Part shown: in pieces, positions 33,847 to 46,819 of the stretch
Layout of the letters: every line of letters begins with the position of its first letter
Position numbering within the stretch: position 1 is the stretch's first letter
Source of the DNA: Trametopsis cervina
Lineage: Eukaryota; Basidiomycota; Agaricomycetes; Polyporales; Irpicaceae
Assembly: GCA_022385755.1 (NCBI GenBank)
Contig: MU278358.1
Span: 759,133 to 823,132, forward strand
DNA: 64,000 nt
Direction of reading: 5' to 3'
Notes under the pieces: generated by a model
Seen by the model: the letters and a program-made list of their open reading frames with translations, nothing else
The model's database searches: none
What the model was told of the DNA's origin: nothing
Translations under genes and position numbers: made by a program

Positions 33847-35143
33847 CTAAGTGGTTGCGTCCGCCTTGCTCTCAATGATAGATTTTACTAAAGGCGCGGT
33901 CACTTTACGGGTGGCCTGCACATTACCTTGCTCCCATACTTTGAACTGTAGACTCGTGGGTACGTTGTGTTTTGTAGTGCCGTAATCATCCCTCAGATGT
34001 CTCTTCTTCAAGTCCAACACCTTGGCGTGTTTGAGGCCGTGAAACAAGTGCTCCCCGAGCCCTTCGACCAACCCCTCGCGGACCAGGTATAGTTGTTCAC
34101 GGCGATGCTTGCCTTTCTCCGCCGATGCCTCATCGCGGAAGGAGGTTAGAATCCCCAGGACAGCCAGCCCACGGTCATCCATAAACTGTTCAGTGGAACT
34201 CCAGAAGTCACCATCCCGTTTAAACCAGGACTTCAACCCGATAGGAATGGTGGCCAGTCCCACGAGGATGGTAAGGTCTTGCGCAGTAGCCGGAGTCATA
34301 GAGTACTCCTTATAATCACGTCGTAGGAGGTCAATCGTGTTCAGTTGTGATACGTCGCTCTTCTTCGCCGATAGTGTAGAAGTGAGCGACTTGACTTCGG
34401 GGATTTGATGGAGGTCGGTGTGCCCCAGTGAAGCGGTGGCCAACTCGCAACGCGATACCAGATACGCGGCAGCAGCGCGATCTACTTCTTCGGCTTTCCC
34501 TCTTGGCTTCAGGCCATCCGTGTCGATGAGGACGCCACACAGTAGCAACATTGCCAACTCCGAGGGAAGCTGATCGCCACAGCGAGATTGCAGGAATTGA
34601 GCTACCAATGAGCTTGCACTTCCGGCAGGAACTGTGACAATGCGAGGCTCTGCCGTCTCCCTGTGAAAGCCTTCGTCCTCATGATGATCTATGACTGCCA
34701 CTACTCTTGCTTCAGGGTTATCGTGCGAGAAGCGAGGAAGCAGGTGGTTATGATCCACCAATGCAAAGCTGGTCGATGGAAACGGGGATGTAATCGGAAG
34801 TTCGTCGATACAGAGGATGGATGGGTTTGAAGGGTCAAAGCCTGCGAGCTCCAAGGCGTGCAGATTTTCCGCTCGCAGTCGAAGTTCTGAGCGAGGCGTC
34901 TGACATAGGGATACTGTTGGTATATTTTCTACAGCACTTCTGTACCATGCAAAGGCTGTTGCACTGGCAAGTGAGTCGAGATCTGACGTCAAAGCGGTCA
35001 ACTTTAGCAAAATACCTCATTCAAATTGGCTGACCTCCGGCCTCGTTGCCCATGGCCACAGTCCATTTGCTTCCCTGATTACTTCTAACCGCCTCCATGT
35101 ATTTATCCTTCTGTTCCTCCATGTATTTTGCAAGAGTGCTCAT
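33847..35143 (-). CDS. Exopolyphosphatase PPX1 (DHH/DHHA2 family)
   Basis: Two exons, 35143-35035 and 34982-33847; 414 residues from the ATG at 35143. The intron uses GTCAGC...CGTCAG and restores N-E-A-G-D-L-D-S-L-A-S, the family's first metal motif (D37, D39). V-D-H-N (D113) and the signature D-H-H (135-137, V-I-D-H-H-E-D-E-G) follow. D-T-D-G-L-K-P-R is present, and a DHHA2 domain fills the C-terminus. These enzymes release phosphate from polyphosphate (yeast Ppx1), related to Prune. An in-frame upstream ATG at 35299 would add 52 residues, rich in Arg and Asn with few acids, that could target mitochondria. The gene converges with SOF1 and diverges from ORC5. Confidence 0.9.
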
Positions 35144-35475
35144 TTCGACGCGAGTGAAAATATTCGAACGGAGAATAGAAAGGTTGTGCGATTGCTGGGT
35201 TCTGAGTAGGTTGGAACCAAACGCTGTCTTCTCTGGGCTATATGCCAGAAATCTTGGTGTCTTGAGTAAGTTCTTGAATGCGTTGCAGCTTCGCAGCATG
35301 AACGAGGAGGTGGTGTAGCATGGTCGCCCATCCTGACCTGCGCGAAGTGACAAGCAGTGACATCATGCAGCGTGACAGTGAGTAAACCTATCTGGCCATG
35401 CTCTCACTGAGTCTTCATTCTACGCTGCATACGAACAAGACTATCATCTCGCTCTAATAGCAACCGCCTCTGGGG

Positions 35476-37352
35476 ATGGAAATTGGGTACGAAGACACCG
35501 TCTTTCGACTGACATCGTTGATTACGGCATTTCCGCCGCCGTTCATATACATACACGACCCGATAACCCCTCACCTCTTGGCCCCTGCTCTGCGCTCTGC
35601 ACTCGCCCGGGTTCGGGATTCTTCCAACGGAAAGATACGCTATGCATCTATTGACGCAATAATATCCTTCAATAGCAGGCTGCTGTATGACACCGTCCTG
35701 AACGAACTCGCCGAATTCACGCCGGAATGGGAAGAAGGTTGCGCGAACTGGGGCCACTCGTCTAGCACGCAAGGACACAGGTTCAACGAAAACCTAGACT
35801 CATTTTTGCATGGCCTGCGGGCCGTACAATCATCTCTGGCAATCCCCTCGCACGCGGACAGCAGAGACAAAAGCAGAGAAAATGGATTACAAGGCGAGGA
35901 GCCGCGACTTATCATTATGATAGAACGCGTCGCACGCTTGAAAGAATCAATGCCAGAGTTGTTGGTACCATTGGCGCGTCTTGCAGAATTGGTGAGCAGT
36001 TTTCAGTTTCACTGACGCTACATTGCATGAGCCTGGACAGTCCCGCACAGATGTGACCACTCTTTTCATTTCGGATGTGAGCTGGGAAGAGATCAAGCCG
36101 TCCCTTGGTGCAGCCCCTGATCCATACTTCATGGAGGTGGAACCTTTTTCGAAACAAGGTCGGCCCTTATTCTCGGTCCGTCGCAATTCTAACATGCGAA
36201 CAACTGCAGCTACCATTAATCGACTGGCGTCCCTGTTCACTTCGTCCTTGGGCTCGAACGAGACTGAACTAAGCGATACAGACACGTATCATCGTGCACT
36301 TCAGCCGCTTTATGTCCACTTCTTATCCACCCTTTATAGTGTGTGCTCACCGTTCACGACGGATCCCGACGAGCTCGCGTACATTGCGGCAGCAAGATGG
36401 CCCGGATTTGTACGTCCTATCCTCGATGATCATCATAGCCGAGAGTGTAGACAAAGAGAAGATATGGTGAGACTGAAGGGGGACCACGGAGAGGATAGCG
36501 ATGAAAATAATAACTCGCAAGTTGTCCTTGCGCTGCAGCCTCCCACTGAAGATATACGGATACGACTAACGCGGCTTTTCACTCAATCCATGACGGCAGC
36601 CATGGAAGCTTTGTACCCCCGCCTCACATCAGCGCATTCATGGGCTCAAGCGAACGTTCCCCCGCCGGATCTTCTCTCTCTACCCCCTAGGCAGCTTACA
36701 TCTATCCCAGTGAATATGCCCCAAGACCAGGACACGCACCGGACACTGAAGGGTCTGCCGCGCATGGCGAAGTTTATCCTGATAGCTTCCTACATTGCAA
36801 GTAATAATCCGGCTAAAACCGATATGAGGATGTTTGGGCGTGGCCGCGATGAGCGAAAAAGAAAACGGAAAGGAGGAAGCCCTAGGAAAACGACCGCAAA
36901 GAGCACTGCTGTCAAGGTGGGTGGCGGTTCTTCATCTTCGGCGCTCTGGCTCAGATATGGTATAGATACCGCAGAGGCTGTTAGGCCCTACGTCGTTCCC
37001 ATTGGATCGTATGATCGCTATACTAGGGGTGCTGCTCGAAGAGAACGATGCAGACGTCCGCCCAGCGGCCCCTGAGTATAGCATACCCGGCGAATATACC
37101 GAAATGGAGATCTCCAAAATCGCGGTTTTTGCGCAGGTCTGAAGCATGCTCTAAGATATTTCTGTCAATCGCTCACTCCGCCATGAATAGGTCATGGAGT
37201 TAGTATCTGCACACCTACTGTATCAGACGTCTCCTCGAGAAAGACTGGACACGTCGCCTGCGCTGAAATGTGGGATAGGTTTTGAGGAAGCCCTTAGCTT
37301 AGCTCGAGAGCTTGGAGTCACCCTGACTGATATTCTTTGGGATCCTGTGTAG
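35476..37352 (+). CDS. ORC5, origin recognition complex subunit 5
   Basis: Four exons: 35476-35991, 36041-36916, 36975-37136, 37191-37352; 571 residues, all introns phase 0. The N-terminal AAA+-like part has F-P-P-P-F-I-Y-I-H-D-P in place of a Walker A loop, followed by a D-A-I-I-S-F strand and L-I-I-M-I-E-R-V-A-R-L (Walker B-like region). The C-terminal part carries the Orc5 signature L-P-R-M-A-K-F-I-L-I-A-S-Y-I-A-S-x-N-P-A-x-T-D and, after a Lys/Arg-rich linker, L-L-G-P-T-S-F-P-L-D-R-M and the winged-helix end. ORC binds replication origins and loads MCM. A missing Walker A Lys implies no ATP binding by this subunit. Splicing 36917-36974 is required to restore the last part. Confidence 0.88.
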
Positions 37353-37682
37353 TTCTACTTCTGAGTCCAGTTTCGACTACACTGGTGTCACAAAGCACAT
37401 GACTGTGACTCAATGGCACAATGACATAAGCAGTACTGATTAAGACTTAACGGAATTCCTTGAATAACGAAATCTTGCGAAATTGGCTCTCTCAGTCATT
37501 GCACTTGACACCGCTCTGCTCGACGTCGTTCCCCTCGATGCCAGACGAGGCTGGAATTCAACCCCTGCAGACCGCGTTGCTTGTGCATATATTACTTTAC
37601 CTTTGATTGATACAACTCTCACCAACACACCCATCACATTCGAAGTTACACTGCTCTCGGATTAGTGGCAACTTATCCTGAT

Positions 37683-40600
37683 ATGCCGTCGTCTGCAGCG
37701 GCTCAACCTGCGAAACGAACGCCAAGCTCTAACACTGAAAGACCTATACATCGCAGAGTTGAAGACGATGAAGTCAGACCTTATGTGATTGTCAGTGACT
37801 TAGGAAAGGGCAGTTTCGCAACAGTCTATCGGGGATATCATGAGGTGCGTACAAGTTCCGTCATAGAGATCGTCTCTGTGTATCGACGATCATATCTTCC
37901 GTAGGAAACGCATATCCCAGTAGCAATCAAGACAGTCTATCGCGGTAGTCTGAGCCAGAAGCTGTTCGAGAACCTCCGAGGCGAAATAGACATCCTCAAA
38001 GCATTGTCCCATCGTCATATCACACGGTTACTTGACCTCGTGGTATGTGATTGGTCATTGACACGAACGCAGATACATCTGACCCCTCTCTCTTAGTACG
38101 GGGAACGCAATATTTATCTCATCATTGAGTTCTGCGCTGGTGGAGACCTCTCAGCTTACATCAAGAAGCGTGGCCGCGTGGAAGGATTGGAATACGTTCC
38201 TTCGCCAGGCGCAGCACTCACATACTATCCCCACCCACAGACGGGCGGACTGAACGAGATTGTTGTGCGTAGCTTCTTACGACAGCTAGGTATGTGCAAT
38301 GCATCACTCAACCTCCACGTACTGTCTCATGTCATTCTGTAGCACGGGCCCTGAAGTTCTTGCGGAAAAGGAACCTGCTGCATAGAGATATTAAGCCTCA
38401 GGTAGGTCGGAGTTTATAGTACAGTTAGTCAGACTGACAACTTCCTTCAGAATCTCTTGCTCAATCCTGCATCACAATCGGATTTGGACATGGGCCACCC
38501 ACTCGGCGTTCCGATACTGAAGGTTGCGGACTTCGGCTTCGCGCGCTCTTTGTCGCCGGCTATGATGGCAGAAACGTTGTGTGGTTCTCCGTAAGTGATT
38601 ATGGATGAGTCATCACCTCGCCTTGTCTCATAGTTCATAGTTTGTATATGGCACCAGAGATCCTCAGTGGTGAGAAGTACAATGAGACGGCCGATTTATG
38701 GTCTGTTGGTGCCGTCTTGTACGAGATGGCCGTAGGCATACCGCCCTTTCGTGCCCAGAATCACATTGAACTCAGCAAGAAGATCAACAACTCGAAAGGC
38801 ATCAAGTTCCCGGACGAAGATCCTCGAGCTCTTGCCCGCGCACAGGCAAATGGAGAGGAAGTGGCTGTCGTCGCTGAAGACATCAAGAAGCTCATCCGTG
38901 GTCTTTTGAAACGATTGCCTGCCGAGCGATTCACATTTGAGCAGTTCTTCACGAGTACAGCGATGGAAAATTCCAAATTTCCGCGTCCTGTACGTGATGC
39001 CCCTCCTCCTCCCACAGAGGAGGATGACACATCGAACGCAGGCTACTCCTCTATCCCAGACCATCACCGCGTTATACCTCCTGAGGTACTAGATCCAAAA
39101 GCCATTATTCCACCGAGCAAGTTCAATTTCCGACGGAGAGACAGCACAGCTTTAGAAAGGTAGATTGTCGATCTCCAATGTATGTTCCGCGGCTAACGTT
39201 CGGATGTACAGCACATCTCCGCATAGCCCACGTGTCGTATCAGAATCCCCAACAGTCAGTCCAAGGCCGTTGCCCAAAACCTCAGCTCAAGAGGACATCC
39301 CTGGTGAGACTGAGGAAGATGGTTTGTTAAGGCGAGAGTATGTCCTGGTTGATGAAGGGCAGGCGGTAGAATTTCACAAGGCTGTAGATGGTATGCCAGT
39401 TTTCCTGTAGGCAGTTCTGAGCGCTGACGCTTGCACAGAGATACATGCTAATCGAAAACGGCCCCTCGCAGAACGGAGAACCGCCGCTTCTCCCTCAGAG
39501 CGGCCTGTTCTGACGGGTTTCCCCACGTATGAGAAAACAGAAGGACCTATGCCCATTAGCTTTCCGCCCCCTCCAAATCCAAATGCCCCACCTCTTGCCG
39601 GCTCACCGTCGAGCGCCGGTTCACGCACCGGCTCGAACCCATTGACTCGAGCTCTCAATCTCGCCTCGAAGAAATTGTTTGGGACTATGCCTTCCGCACG
39701 AACATCTCCTAATTACCGTGAATATATGTCGTCGTCTCCGCGCCGCCAGCAAATCATCACTTCCCGTAACGGCCTTGGGCTTGACGTCGATGGTATCAGA
39801 GACCCACTGGAGGATCAGTTATTGGAGGGATTGGAGGAGCTAGCTCAGAAAACAGATGTTCTAGGACATTGGGCTGATGAGATGTATGAATTTGTGAAAG
39901 CCATACCGCAGAGTAAGCTCACCTATACGTGTGTCTGACCTCGTTCGCTTATCTATCACTACTGCAGAACCGCTTCCCGACCCAAGCAAGTTCGAGCGCC
40001 GGGAGAACGAAACAGAACGGCAAGCCGTGCGTCGCAGGAACGCTGATATCCAAGCCGAATATAACGCAGTTACTTGCGTCGCGCTATATATGCTCCTGAT
40101 GTCGTTTGCCCAGAAAGGTATCGACAAGCTTCGTAATCATCATGAGCATATGCAGATGCGCGACCCCGATGGAGAGTATGAGGTCAGCGAAGGTTTTGAT
40201 GAAGGTGAGTACTAACTTACTGAGATAACCAGTGATTTTAACATCGCTGTGCAGCTTTGACGTGGTTCAAGGATCAGTTCATCAAATGCCATGATCGAGC
40301 GGCTCTTGTGAAGACATGGCTACCAGCACAATACTCTGGTCCCCCTACTTTCCTTGATCAACTTGTCTATGATCGTGCCTTGACACTTGTATGTGTTCTC
40401 CTCCTCTATTGATACATGCCGGATATTGAATGAAATGCAGAGCCGTACCGCTGCACGAAAAGAATTACTAGACCAAGCCAGTAGTCCTGACGAGTGCGAG
40501 AAGCTCTACGAGGAATCCCTCTGGTGTCTTTATGCGCTGCAGGACGACCTGCTGCAAACAGACAACCCTTTCATGGAAGAAGACCGCACCACTATCGCAA

Positions 40601-40853
40601 CATGTACGTTTTGTGTAACTGAGATGGCTTTTTTCGCTCATCTCTTGTTTTCTTAGGGATCAAGCGGACAAAGCTGCGGCTTGTCCGTTGTCGTGTTCGC
40701 ATGGGCATGACAGACCGCGAGCGGCTCAAGGATGCACGCCTCGATAAGAATCTTGATGATGTGCAACACGATCCTGCACCTTGGGAGGTCGAAAACCTTC
40801 AGAGGCGAGATTCCACGTCTTCTCGAAGGTCATCTCTACCTGGACGCCCGTGA
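37683..40853 (+). CDS. ATG1, autophagy-initiating Ser/Thr kinase
   Basis: Twelve exons: 37683-37844, 37905-38042, 38097-38289, 38343-38401, 38451-38590, 38641-39159, 39212-39390, 39439-39912, 39968-40204, 40255-40388, 40441-40603, 40657-40853; 864 residues. Kinase domain ~34-340: glycine loop G41-K-G-S-F, catalytic K63 in V-A-I-K, H178-R-D180-I-K-P-Q-N, D211-F-G, activation segment C-G-S-P-L-Y-M-A-P-E. Typical of Atg1 is an insert before the catalytic loop. Residues 447-450, R-E-Y-V-L-V-D-E, fit an Atg8-interacting motif at the place known in yeast Atg1. A Pro/Ser-rich linker and the C-terminal Atg13-binding MIT-like region (DUF3543, ~600-830) follow. The start is the first ATG; the frame also opens upstream at GTG. 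Confidence 0.95.
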
Positions 40854-42064
40854 TCATTGTTTGTTTTTTCTCTGCTATATTGTACAGTGTAGACCCGCTG
40901 CTGGTTTTTCTGGTCGATGGCTATTTAATTCTTTGGTAGGGTTGTCAATACCTGGCTTCATGGACTCGACTATTTTCACTGTACACCTGCATCTTAGGCT
41001 CTCATCCCACTTATTATGGCATTGTACTTTTATTCTCATTCATTTCCGTATGCACATGTTGTATAGTCGCGTATATATCCACTCAATACTATGCTTTTTA
41101 GGATCTTAATGTCCCCGGTGAGCACGATCTTGCTTATAAGCTACCGCCAAGGAGACGTACGTGCGAGGCCGATTTTCGCGATCCGCTTTCGGCGCTTCAC
41201 CGTGTACATCCGTGGCGGAGTCTGACTTAAGCCTCTTCGTGGCCACCAGTATGATACGATAGATCAAGTTCAGAACTGAAGAGCCTTCACCGGTAGTCCC
41301 GCAAGATGTGTGCATTGTTTAATGCAGATGCCAGGTCCTTTAGTCCTGCACTAGGTGCGTTCGTATATCTTATATGAGTCACTGAATTTTGTTTCTCATT
41401 TCCTGAGCCTAGACTGAACGAGCCGAATGCATAAGGCAGCGTATGGGCTCACCAAGTGACGGCCTGCACATTGACACTTGCCAAATTGTTGAATGTGGGC
41501 TTGTATTATGGCTTCACTGTAACTAGTTAAGTTATAGATCTTCGTAAGAGCGCATTAAACGGACATTCCCATGGTTCATTGATCAAACAGCTTCTTCCCA
41601 GGTCAATGTATCCTTTGTTGTCCCAGCGACTTTGTTTAGAGACATATTCTCACAGTGGATAGGCTTCTTTGATACGAACCCAGCGCGGTTGTCTCGGTTT
41701 CGTTGCAGCTGTCGACTTCTAGATCCCTCCAGAGCGCCTTCAATACATCGAAGACATCCTCCGACAGGCTTACTTGGTTTCAGGCAGGCCAAGATCTATC
41801 GCTGCTCGAGAGATCGCAAAATTGGTGGCGAGTTACGTTACCCAACCCTCATGGGTCGCTGCCGTGACCTGAGCACAGCACCACCTTGTCGCTCAGAAAG
41901 AAGAGTGCGATTGGCTGTTCTCATCTGTCTATCTATCGTCTGTCTCTTGATATAGGCCCATAGCTGATATAGAGCTGATTCTCCATTTTTCGTCCCATCC
42001 GTTACCCCTCATTCAACAGAGTAGTGGGTGTCCGAGTTCCTCGGAACAGGAAGATCCCTCAGGA
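40854..42064. other. No recognisable gene
   Basis: AT-rich trailer of ATG1 followed by spacer. Frames such as 41632-41955 show no family features. The right end is the promoter of the first seven-TM gene. Confidence 0.55.
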
Positions 42065-42071
42065 TATAAAA
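42065..42071 (+). promoter_or_regulatory. TATA box of seven-TM gene A
   Basis: TATAAAA, 51 nt upstream of the ATG at 42116. Genes B and C have TATATAA-type boxes at about 49080-49086 and 53327-53334, 75-90 nt before their ATGs. Confidence 0.6.
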
Positions 42072-42115
42072 ACGATTCGCAGCTGTATGATCTCTAGAGA
42101 GCATCGTCTTCAAGT

Positions 42116-43589
42116 ATGAATTCCACGCAAACTCCTTTCGAGGCTCAGTTCGGGGTGCTCTCAATAACGGCTGTGATCTTTTCCTCCTTGAGCGCGCTAT
42201 ACGGTGAGTGTCCTCAGTCTCGTTACTAGGTCACCAGACATGAGTTTTGCTGAACGAATCTTACAGGAGCATATGTCATCTTATTTATTCTCGCACTATG
42301 GTCGATACGCAGACGTGAGGAGAAGGGTCATAGTCGTTTGAAGATTGTCACCATCGTACTGTGGGTGTACTATATTCTTATATCTGCTCACGCTGCACGC
42401 TGATAATCATGTAGGTTCGTAGTCCTTCTCATTCATTACATCTGCCGCGCCATTACTCTTGTAAGAGCAAGACGTACGATGCCAGCGGATGACGAGGAGG
42501 GTCGGTTTACCGTCCCGCTTCTATTTGCCACAGCGTAAGTTTAGCTGTGACTTATGCATTTATCGACTGCGCTTTACCATTCTTTCCTTCAGAGCGACTA
42601 CCACCGTGGCCGTGAGTGGATCCGCCGCTGTGTATACGGACCGCGGCTAATGATGACTGCATAGGCCTTTATATTTGATGGTTTACTTGCTTGGAGACTC
42701 TATGTTCTGTACGGTCAACCACGATGGGCGCTGTATCTCCCTCCTATCATTGTCGTTATCAATGCCTGTGAGTACGCTCGATCACCAGCCTGCCGCAAAA
42801 TAGTAGCTGACATAGATACAGTGGTGGGTCTTACTGGAGATTTTCAGAACTTTTCATTTTACCGCAACGCCGCACTATACAATGGTCGCTTGGAGATCAT
42901 AGCTTTTAAGATCAACGTAGCATGGGCTTGGTGTACATTCGCGACCAACACCATTATGACGACTGCCATTATTGGGAAAATCCTGTGAGTTGTCAGTCTT
43001 GTCCTTTATAGTGAAATGAGCCCTCATTGTGTAAATGTCCTAGGCACGCCTCAAATCAAGCAAAGCGCACCATCGTCTCTTCTTTTCCATACAACTTGCT
43101 AATGGAGGCCATCATCGAGTCTGCGCTGGTCACATGGGTTGGTCTGCTACTCTACGAAATCTCGTCTACTGCACCCACACATGGACGTATAACTGTGAGC
43201 TATCATTCCTCTTGTACGTGCGAACTGCTCTGCTAATATAATCACAAGACGGATCTTAACATTGGCTATGTGATTGCCTGCATCCTCCCGATCTTCTTCG
43301 TAAGTCTCTGGAGTTTTGCATCCGTTAACCAGTATTGAAAGAATATGCCACGCCATAGGGTATCTCTCAAGCTCTCATAACTGTTCGATTCGGGCTTGTA
43401 TACAATCCGGGAGACACAACGGAGCCCTGTGATAAGAACAATGGAAAACCGTCCCGGAGCACGCGTGTAGACACCCTTCGATTCGCGGCACATCCGGACA
43501 CAACCAGCATGACTACCGAAACCTCTATAGAGGTGATGCAGTCGGAACACAAAGAGATGGTCGATCTGTCGATCCATGAGGCAGTATAA
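42116..43589 (+). CDS. Seven-TM membrane protein, paralogue A
   Basis: Nine exons: 42116-42203, 42267-42360, 42415-42534, 42593-42611, 42665-42767, 42822-42984, 43044-43194, 43249-43299, 43359-43589; 339 residues. About seven hydrophobic segments are seen: ~12-28, ~32-46, ~62-78, ~97-115, ~130-150, ~175-195, ~218-240, with another before the ~75-residue cytoplasmic-type tail. Characteristic strings are D-G-L-L-A-W-R-L-Y-V, F-K-I-N-V-A-W-A-W and I-L-P-I-F-F-G-I-S-Q. I recognise it only as a member of the many receptor- or transporter-like multi-TM families of agaricomycetes; no ligand or activity can be assigned. It shares intron positions with B and C. The exon of 19 bp is unusual. Confidence 0.82.
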
Positions 43590-44128
43590 AATATAGAAGC
43601 TGGGCACAAATACTCACATTGCGGACCACAGACTCAGCGCAGTACTCATGTCGTATCTATATTCTTCACGCTTGCGACATCAAGCCGTAGCATTCTGTAA
43701 CTTTCAAAGTCAAGGCATCTCCATATGAGGTCTTGCACGCATACACAGTCCTAGCTGATCTCATAGTCCTAGCTGATCTGATACATGACATTCTGTGTTA
43801 AAGTACTCACCAAATTGATCAGCTTTCTCAAGCTAAGCGCCTCAGTCTGACGCAACAGTCCTGATTACACTTCCTTACCTGCCCATAATCTTCGTCTTAT
43901 TCACACAACATACGATACTGGTCGGTGCGCAGGGGGCTAATTATGACCCCATGTATCGAAAGGCACTCTATGTATCGTGATATATACTCTGTCATCCCTG
44001 CTCTATGGGTCAGATTTCACATGCCTTGATACCGACCACTAAAGCTTTCCGAACCGAACACCTTGCTCCGAGTCCTTTCCTACCTGTGAAGACCTTAGCA
44101 GGCTCTTTCAGCAGCTAGGCAGGCACCC
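43590..44128. other. Spacer
   Basis: No gene. It contains an 18-bp tandem duplication (AGTCCTAGCTGATCT repeated at 43747 and 43765) and the carnitine acetyltransferase promoter. Confidence 0.5.
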
Positions 44129-46345
44129 ATGTTGTCCCGCACCGTCAAGTCTGGCCATTCGAGTTTCGTCCATCGTCTGACGCGTACTTTGACGATGACC
44201 TCCAACGCCACCCGCCCTCCCAACTGGAAAGCAGCTGCGCCTGCCCCGCTCCCAGGACCCACCTTTGCTGCACAGGCATCTCTACCTCGACTCCCTGTGC
44301 CAGAGCTTCCGGATACACTCGCGAAGCTGAAAGAAAGTCTGCGCCCGATTGCGTGGTCTCGCGAGGAATACGCCGACGTCGAGAAGAAGATCGACGCGTT
44401 CGCCAGAGGTTTGGGCCTGGAATTGCAGAAACGACTGCAGGCGAGGGCACAGGAACCGGGGAGACAGCATTGGCTGGAGGAGTGGTGGGACGATATTGGC
44501 TACCTTGGCTACAGAGACTCGGTAGTCGTGAATATATCATATTATTGTGAGTTCATCGTCTCGTACGCGCTACCGTCCATCTCAGTGTCTGCGGATCCTA
44601 GATGGCTTCGACGACCATCCAAAACACCTACCGCAACTCCCTGCATCTCGTGCCGCGGTATTGACTCGTGCGATCCTACTATTCAGACAGCAGTACAAAC
44701 AAGGCCAGGTCGCACCGGAGGCAACGCGAGAGGGTCCGATATGCATGGACACTTGGCGATGGATGTTCGACTGCTGCAGGATTCCTGGGCTAGAAGGCTT
44801 AGACTGGAGCGTCTCGTATGCCAAGCCAGGCGATCAAGGAAACACTGGACACATCGTTGTCATTCGAAAGGGTCGTTTTTGGAAAGTCGATGCATGGCAG
44901 AACGGCCGGCTTCTAAGTGCTGCAGAGCTTGAGAAGCAGTTCCAAGCGATTTATGACGGCACTACACACGAATACCCGGCTATTGGGCAGCTTACCGCGT
45001 CGAACCGTGATATTTGGGCAAAGGTATACCGCACTAGCACTGCAGTTGAGGCCAACACTAACAATCTTATAGGACTACGCGACACTCGCCAAAGACCCCC
45101 ATAACGTGAAAATACTAGAGGCCATCCACTCCTCCGCATTCATCGTCTGTCTTGATACAGAAACACCCTCTACACTTGTCGAACATAGCCGAATGCTCTG
45201 GCACGGGGCTGTGACGCATCACGGTACACATACGACCCTCGGACTTCGTAATCGTTGGGTCGACAAACCTGTGCAACTCGTCGTTTTCGACAATGGCAAG
45301 GCTGGGATCATGGGCGAACATTCAGTCATGGACGGCACACCTACGGCCACCATGTGCGACCGCGTCCTTGATCTCGTTGCCGACCCTTCATTCGACTTAG
45401 GCACAGATGGTCCCGCAGCTGTGCCGCAACCGACGCCTCTAGATTGGACCGTTACTCCCGAGATCGAATCCGCTATCGAATCCGCAGGAAAAGACGCCCT
45501 TGGGCTCGTGGATGGCCAGGCGATGGGTATCACACGTACTTCGTACGGTAAGGCCGCCATTAAGGCGTTCGGGGTATCCCCCGATGGCTGGGCACAGATG
45601 GTTGTGCAGCTCGCATACGCGCGGCTGCTTCATTCTTTAGGTCAGAGGCGCCGGGGAGGGACATATGAAGCTGCAACGACACGCAAATTCTTCAAGGGTC
45701 GCACAGAGGCCATCCGTGTTATCTCGGAAGAGAGTGATGCATGGGTGGATAGCATGGACAATGCTTCTGTCAACGTTGCGACCCGGCGGGAGCTGTTCAA
45801 GACTGCTGTGAAGAAACACGGTGAGCGGGCCAGGATGGCGGGTAATGGATTCGGCATAGACAGACACCTATTCGGTAGGTGGCGCTGTGCCAGTGGGTAC
45901 TTGTTTACGTTCTAAATCTCCTTAAAGGTCTGAAGCTGTTGAAACACGAAAGCGAGGAGCTCCCGAGTGTGTACAACGACCCGGTCTTCAAGCGGTCTAA
46001 TAACTGGGTGTTGAGCACATCTGCAATATTCTCGAAGCATTTCCATCCATACGGGTGGGGAGAGGTGAACTCTATTCCCATTTTGTTTCCGCAGTTTCTC
46101 AGTGTTAATATAGGTCGTCCCGGAAGGCTTTGGCGTGGCATATGTCACTGGGTTTGACGGTGGGCTTGAGTCTTCCGCCATACAATATGGATGAACTAAT
46201 CACTATGACTGCAGACTTCCTGCAGTTTACAATAACATCACGGAAGGAGATGCCGAATGAGAAGTTCTGTGAGGAGATTACGAAGGCAGCTGAGGATTTG
46301 TATGAGCTGCACGCCAGTGGCGCAGGCACGAAGGCGAGTCTATGA
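44129..46345 (+). CDS. Carnitine O-acetyltransferase
   Basis: Six exons: 44129-44546, 44602-45023, 45073-45874, 45928-46064, 46114-46159, 46215-46345; 651 residues. The choline/carnitine acyltransferase family shows in L-P-R-L-P-V-P-x-L, the W-W-D-D-I-G-Y-L-G-Y-R-D segment, Y-G-F-D-D-H-P, the catalytic H363 in G-E-H-S-V-M-D-G-T-P, and V-V-P-E-G-F-G-V-A-Y near the end. It moves acetyl groups between CoA and carnitine, letting acetyl units pass between peroxisome, cytosol and mitochondrion. The first ~23 residues are basic with Ser/Thr and no acids, a likely mitochondrial presequence. A second ATG (M-T-S-N) could give a form without it, as in yeast Cat2. The C-terminus A-S-L is at best a weak peroxisomal signal. 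Confidence 0.92.
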
Positions 46346-46819
46346 GCCTGTTTGAAACTCGCCTTTATTATGTATCCTCGGAAAATGTGGAGGTATTTTT
46401 CTTGCTTGTTATTTGAGGTGCTTTTGTTTACCTGCGGTTTCAGATACGTGTTCGCTAGCGCCCTCGACCCTATAGAGTGATGATTTATGTAAGAGCCATC
46501 GAATACTCTGGAATAATAGGTGGAGTTCTGCACTTCTGCACTATCCTTGTCATACATGTGGGAGAACACTCAGTGCATCGGGATGGCACCTTTATTGACC
46601 GACCGCGGTCCGGTGGGCCGGATGTGTACCCCAGCCGCGGTGCCGTGACTGGCATCGAGCTCAGGTGCGATAATGACGACAAGGATAGGACATTCAACGC
46701 GGACCAGTCCCTGTGCCTGAGAATCACCCCACAGCCTGCGATCAAGATATAAGCCAGAGGATCCCGTGTTATCAGGAAACCTCTCTTCTACCTGAACGAC
46801 TAACCCGACTAAACGCGAT

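Noticed and set aside
36960..36984. A 25-bp intron in ORC5
   Set aside because: It restores the frame, but the 58-bp alternative 36917-36974 also does so, has a normal length and gives the better family sequence L-L-G-P-T-S-F-P-L-D-R-M.
43747..43782. 18-bp tandem duplication as a regulatory array
   Set aside because: Only two units in a spacer; short duplications like this arise by slippage.
46332..46345. Peroxisomal signal at the carnitine acetyltransferase C-terminus
   Set aside because: A-S-L differs from S-K-L-type consensus by lacking the basic middle residue; too weak to call.
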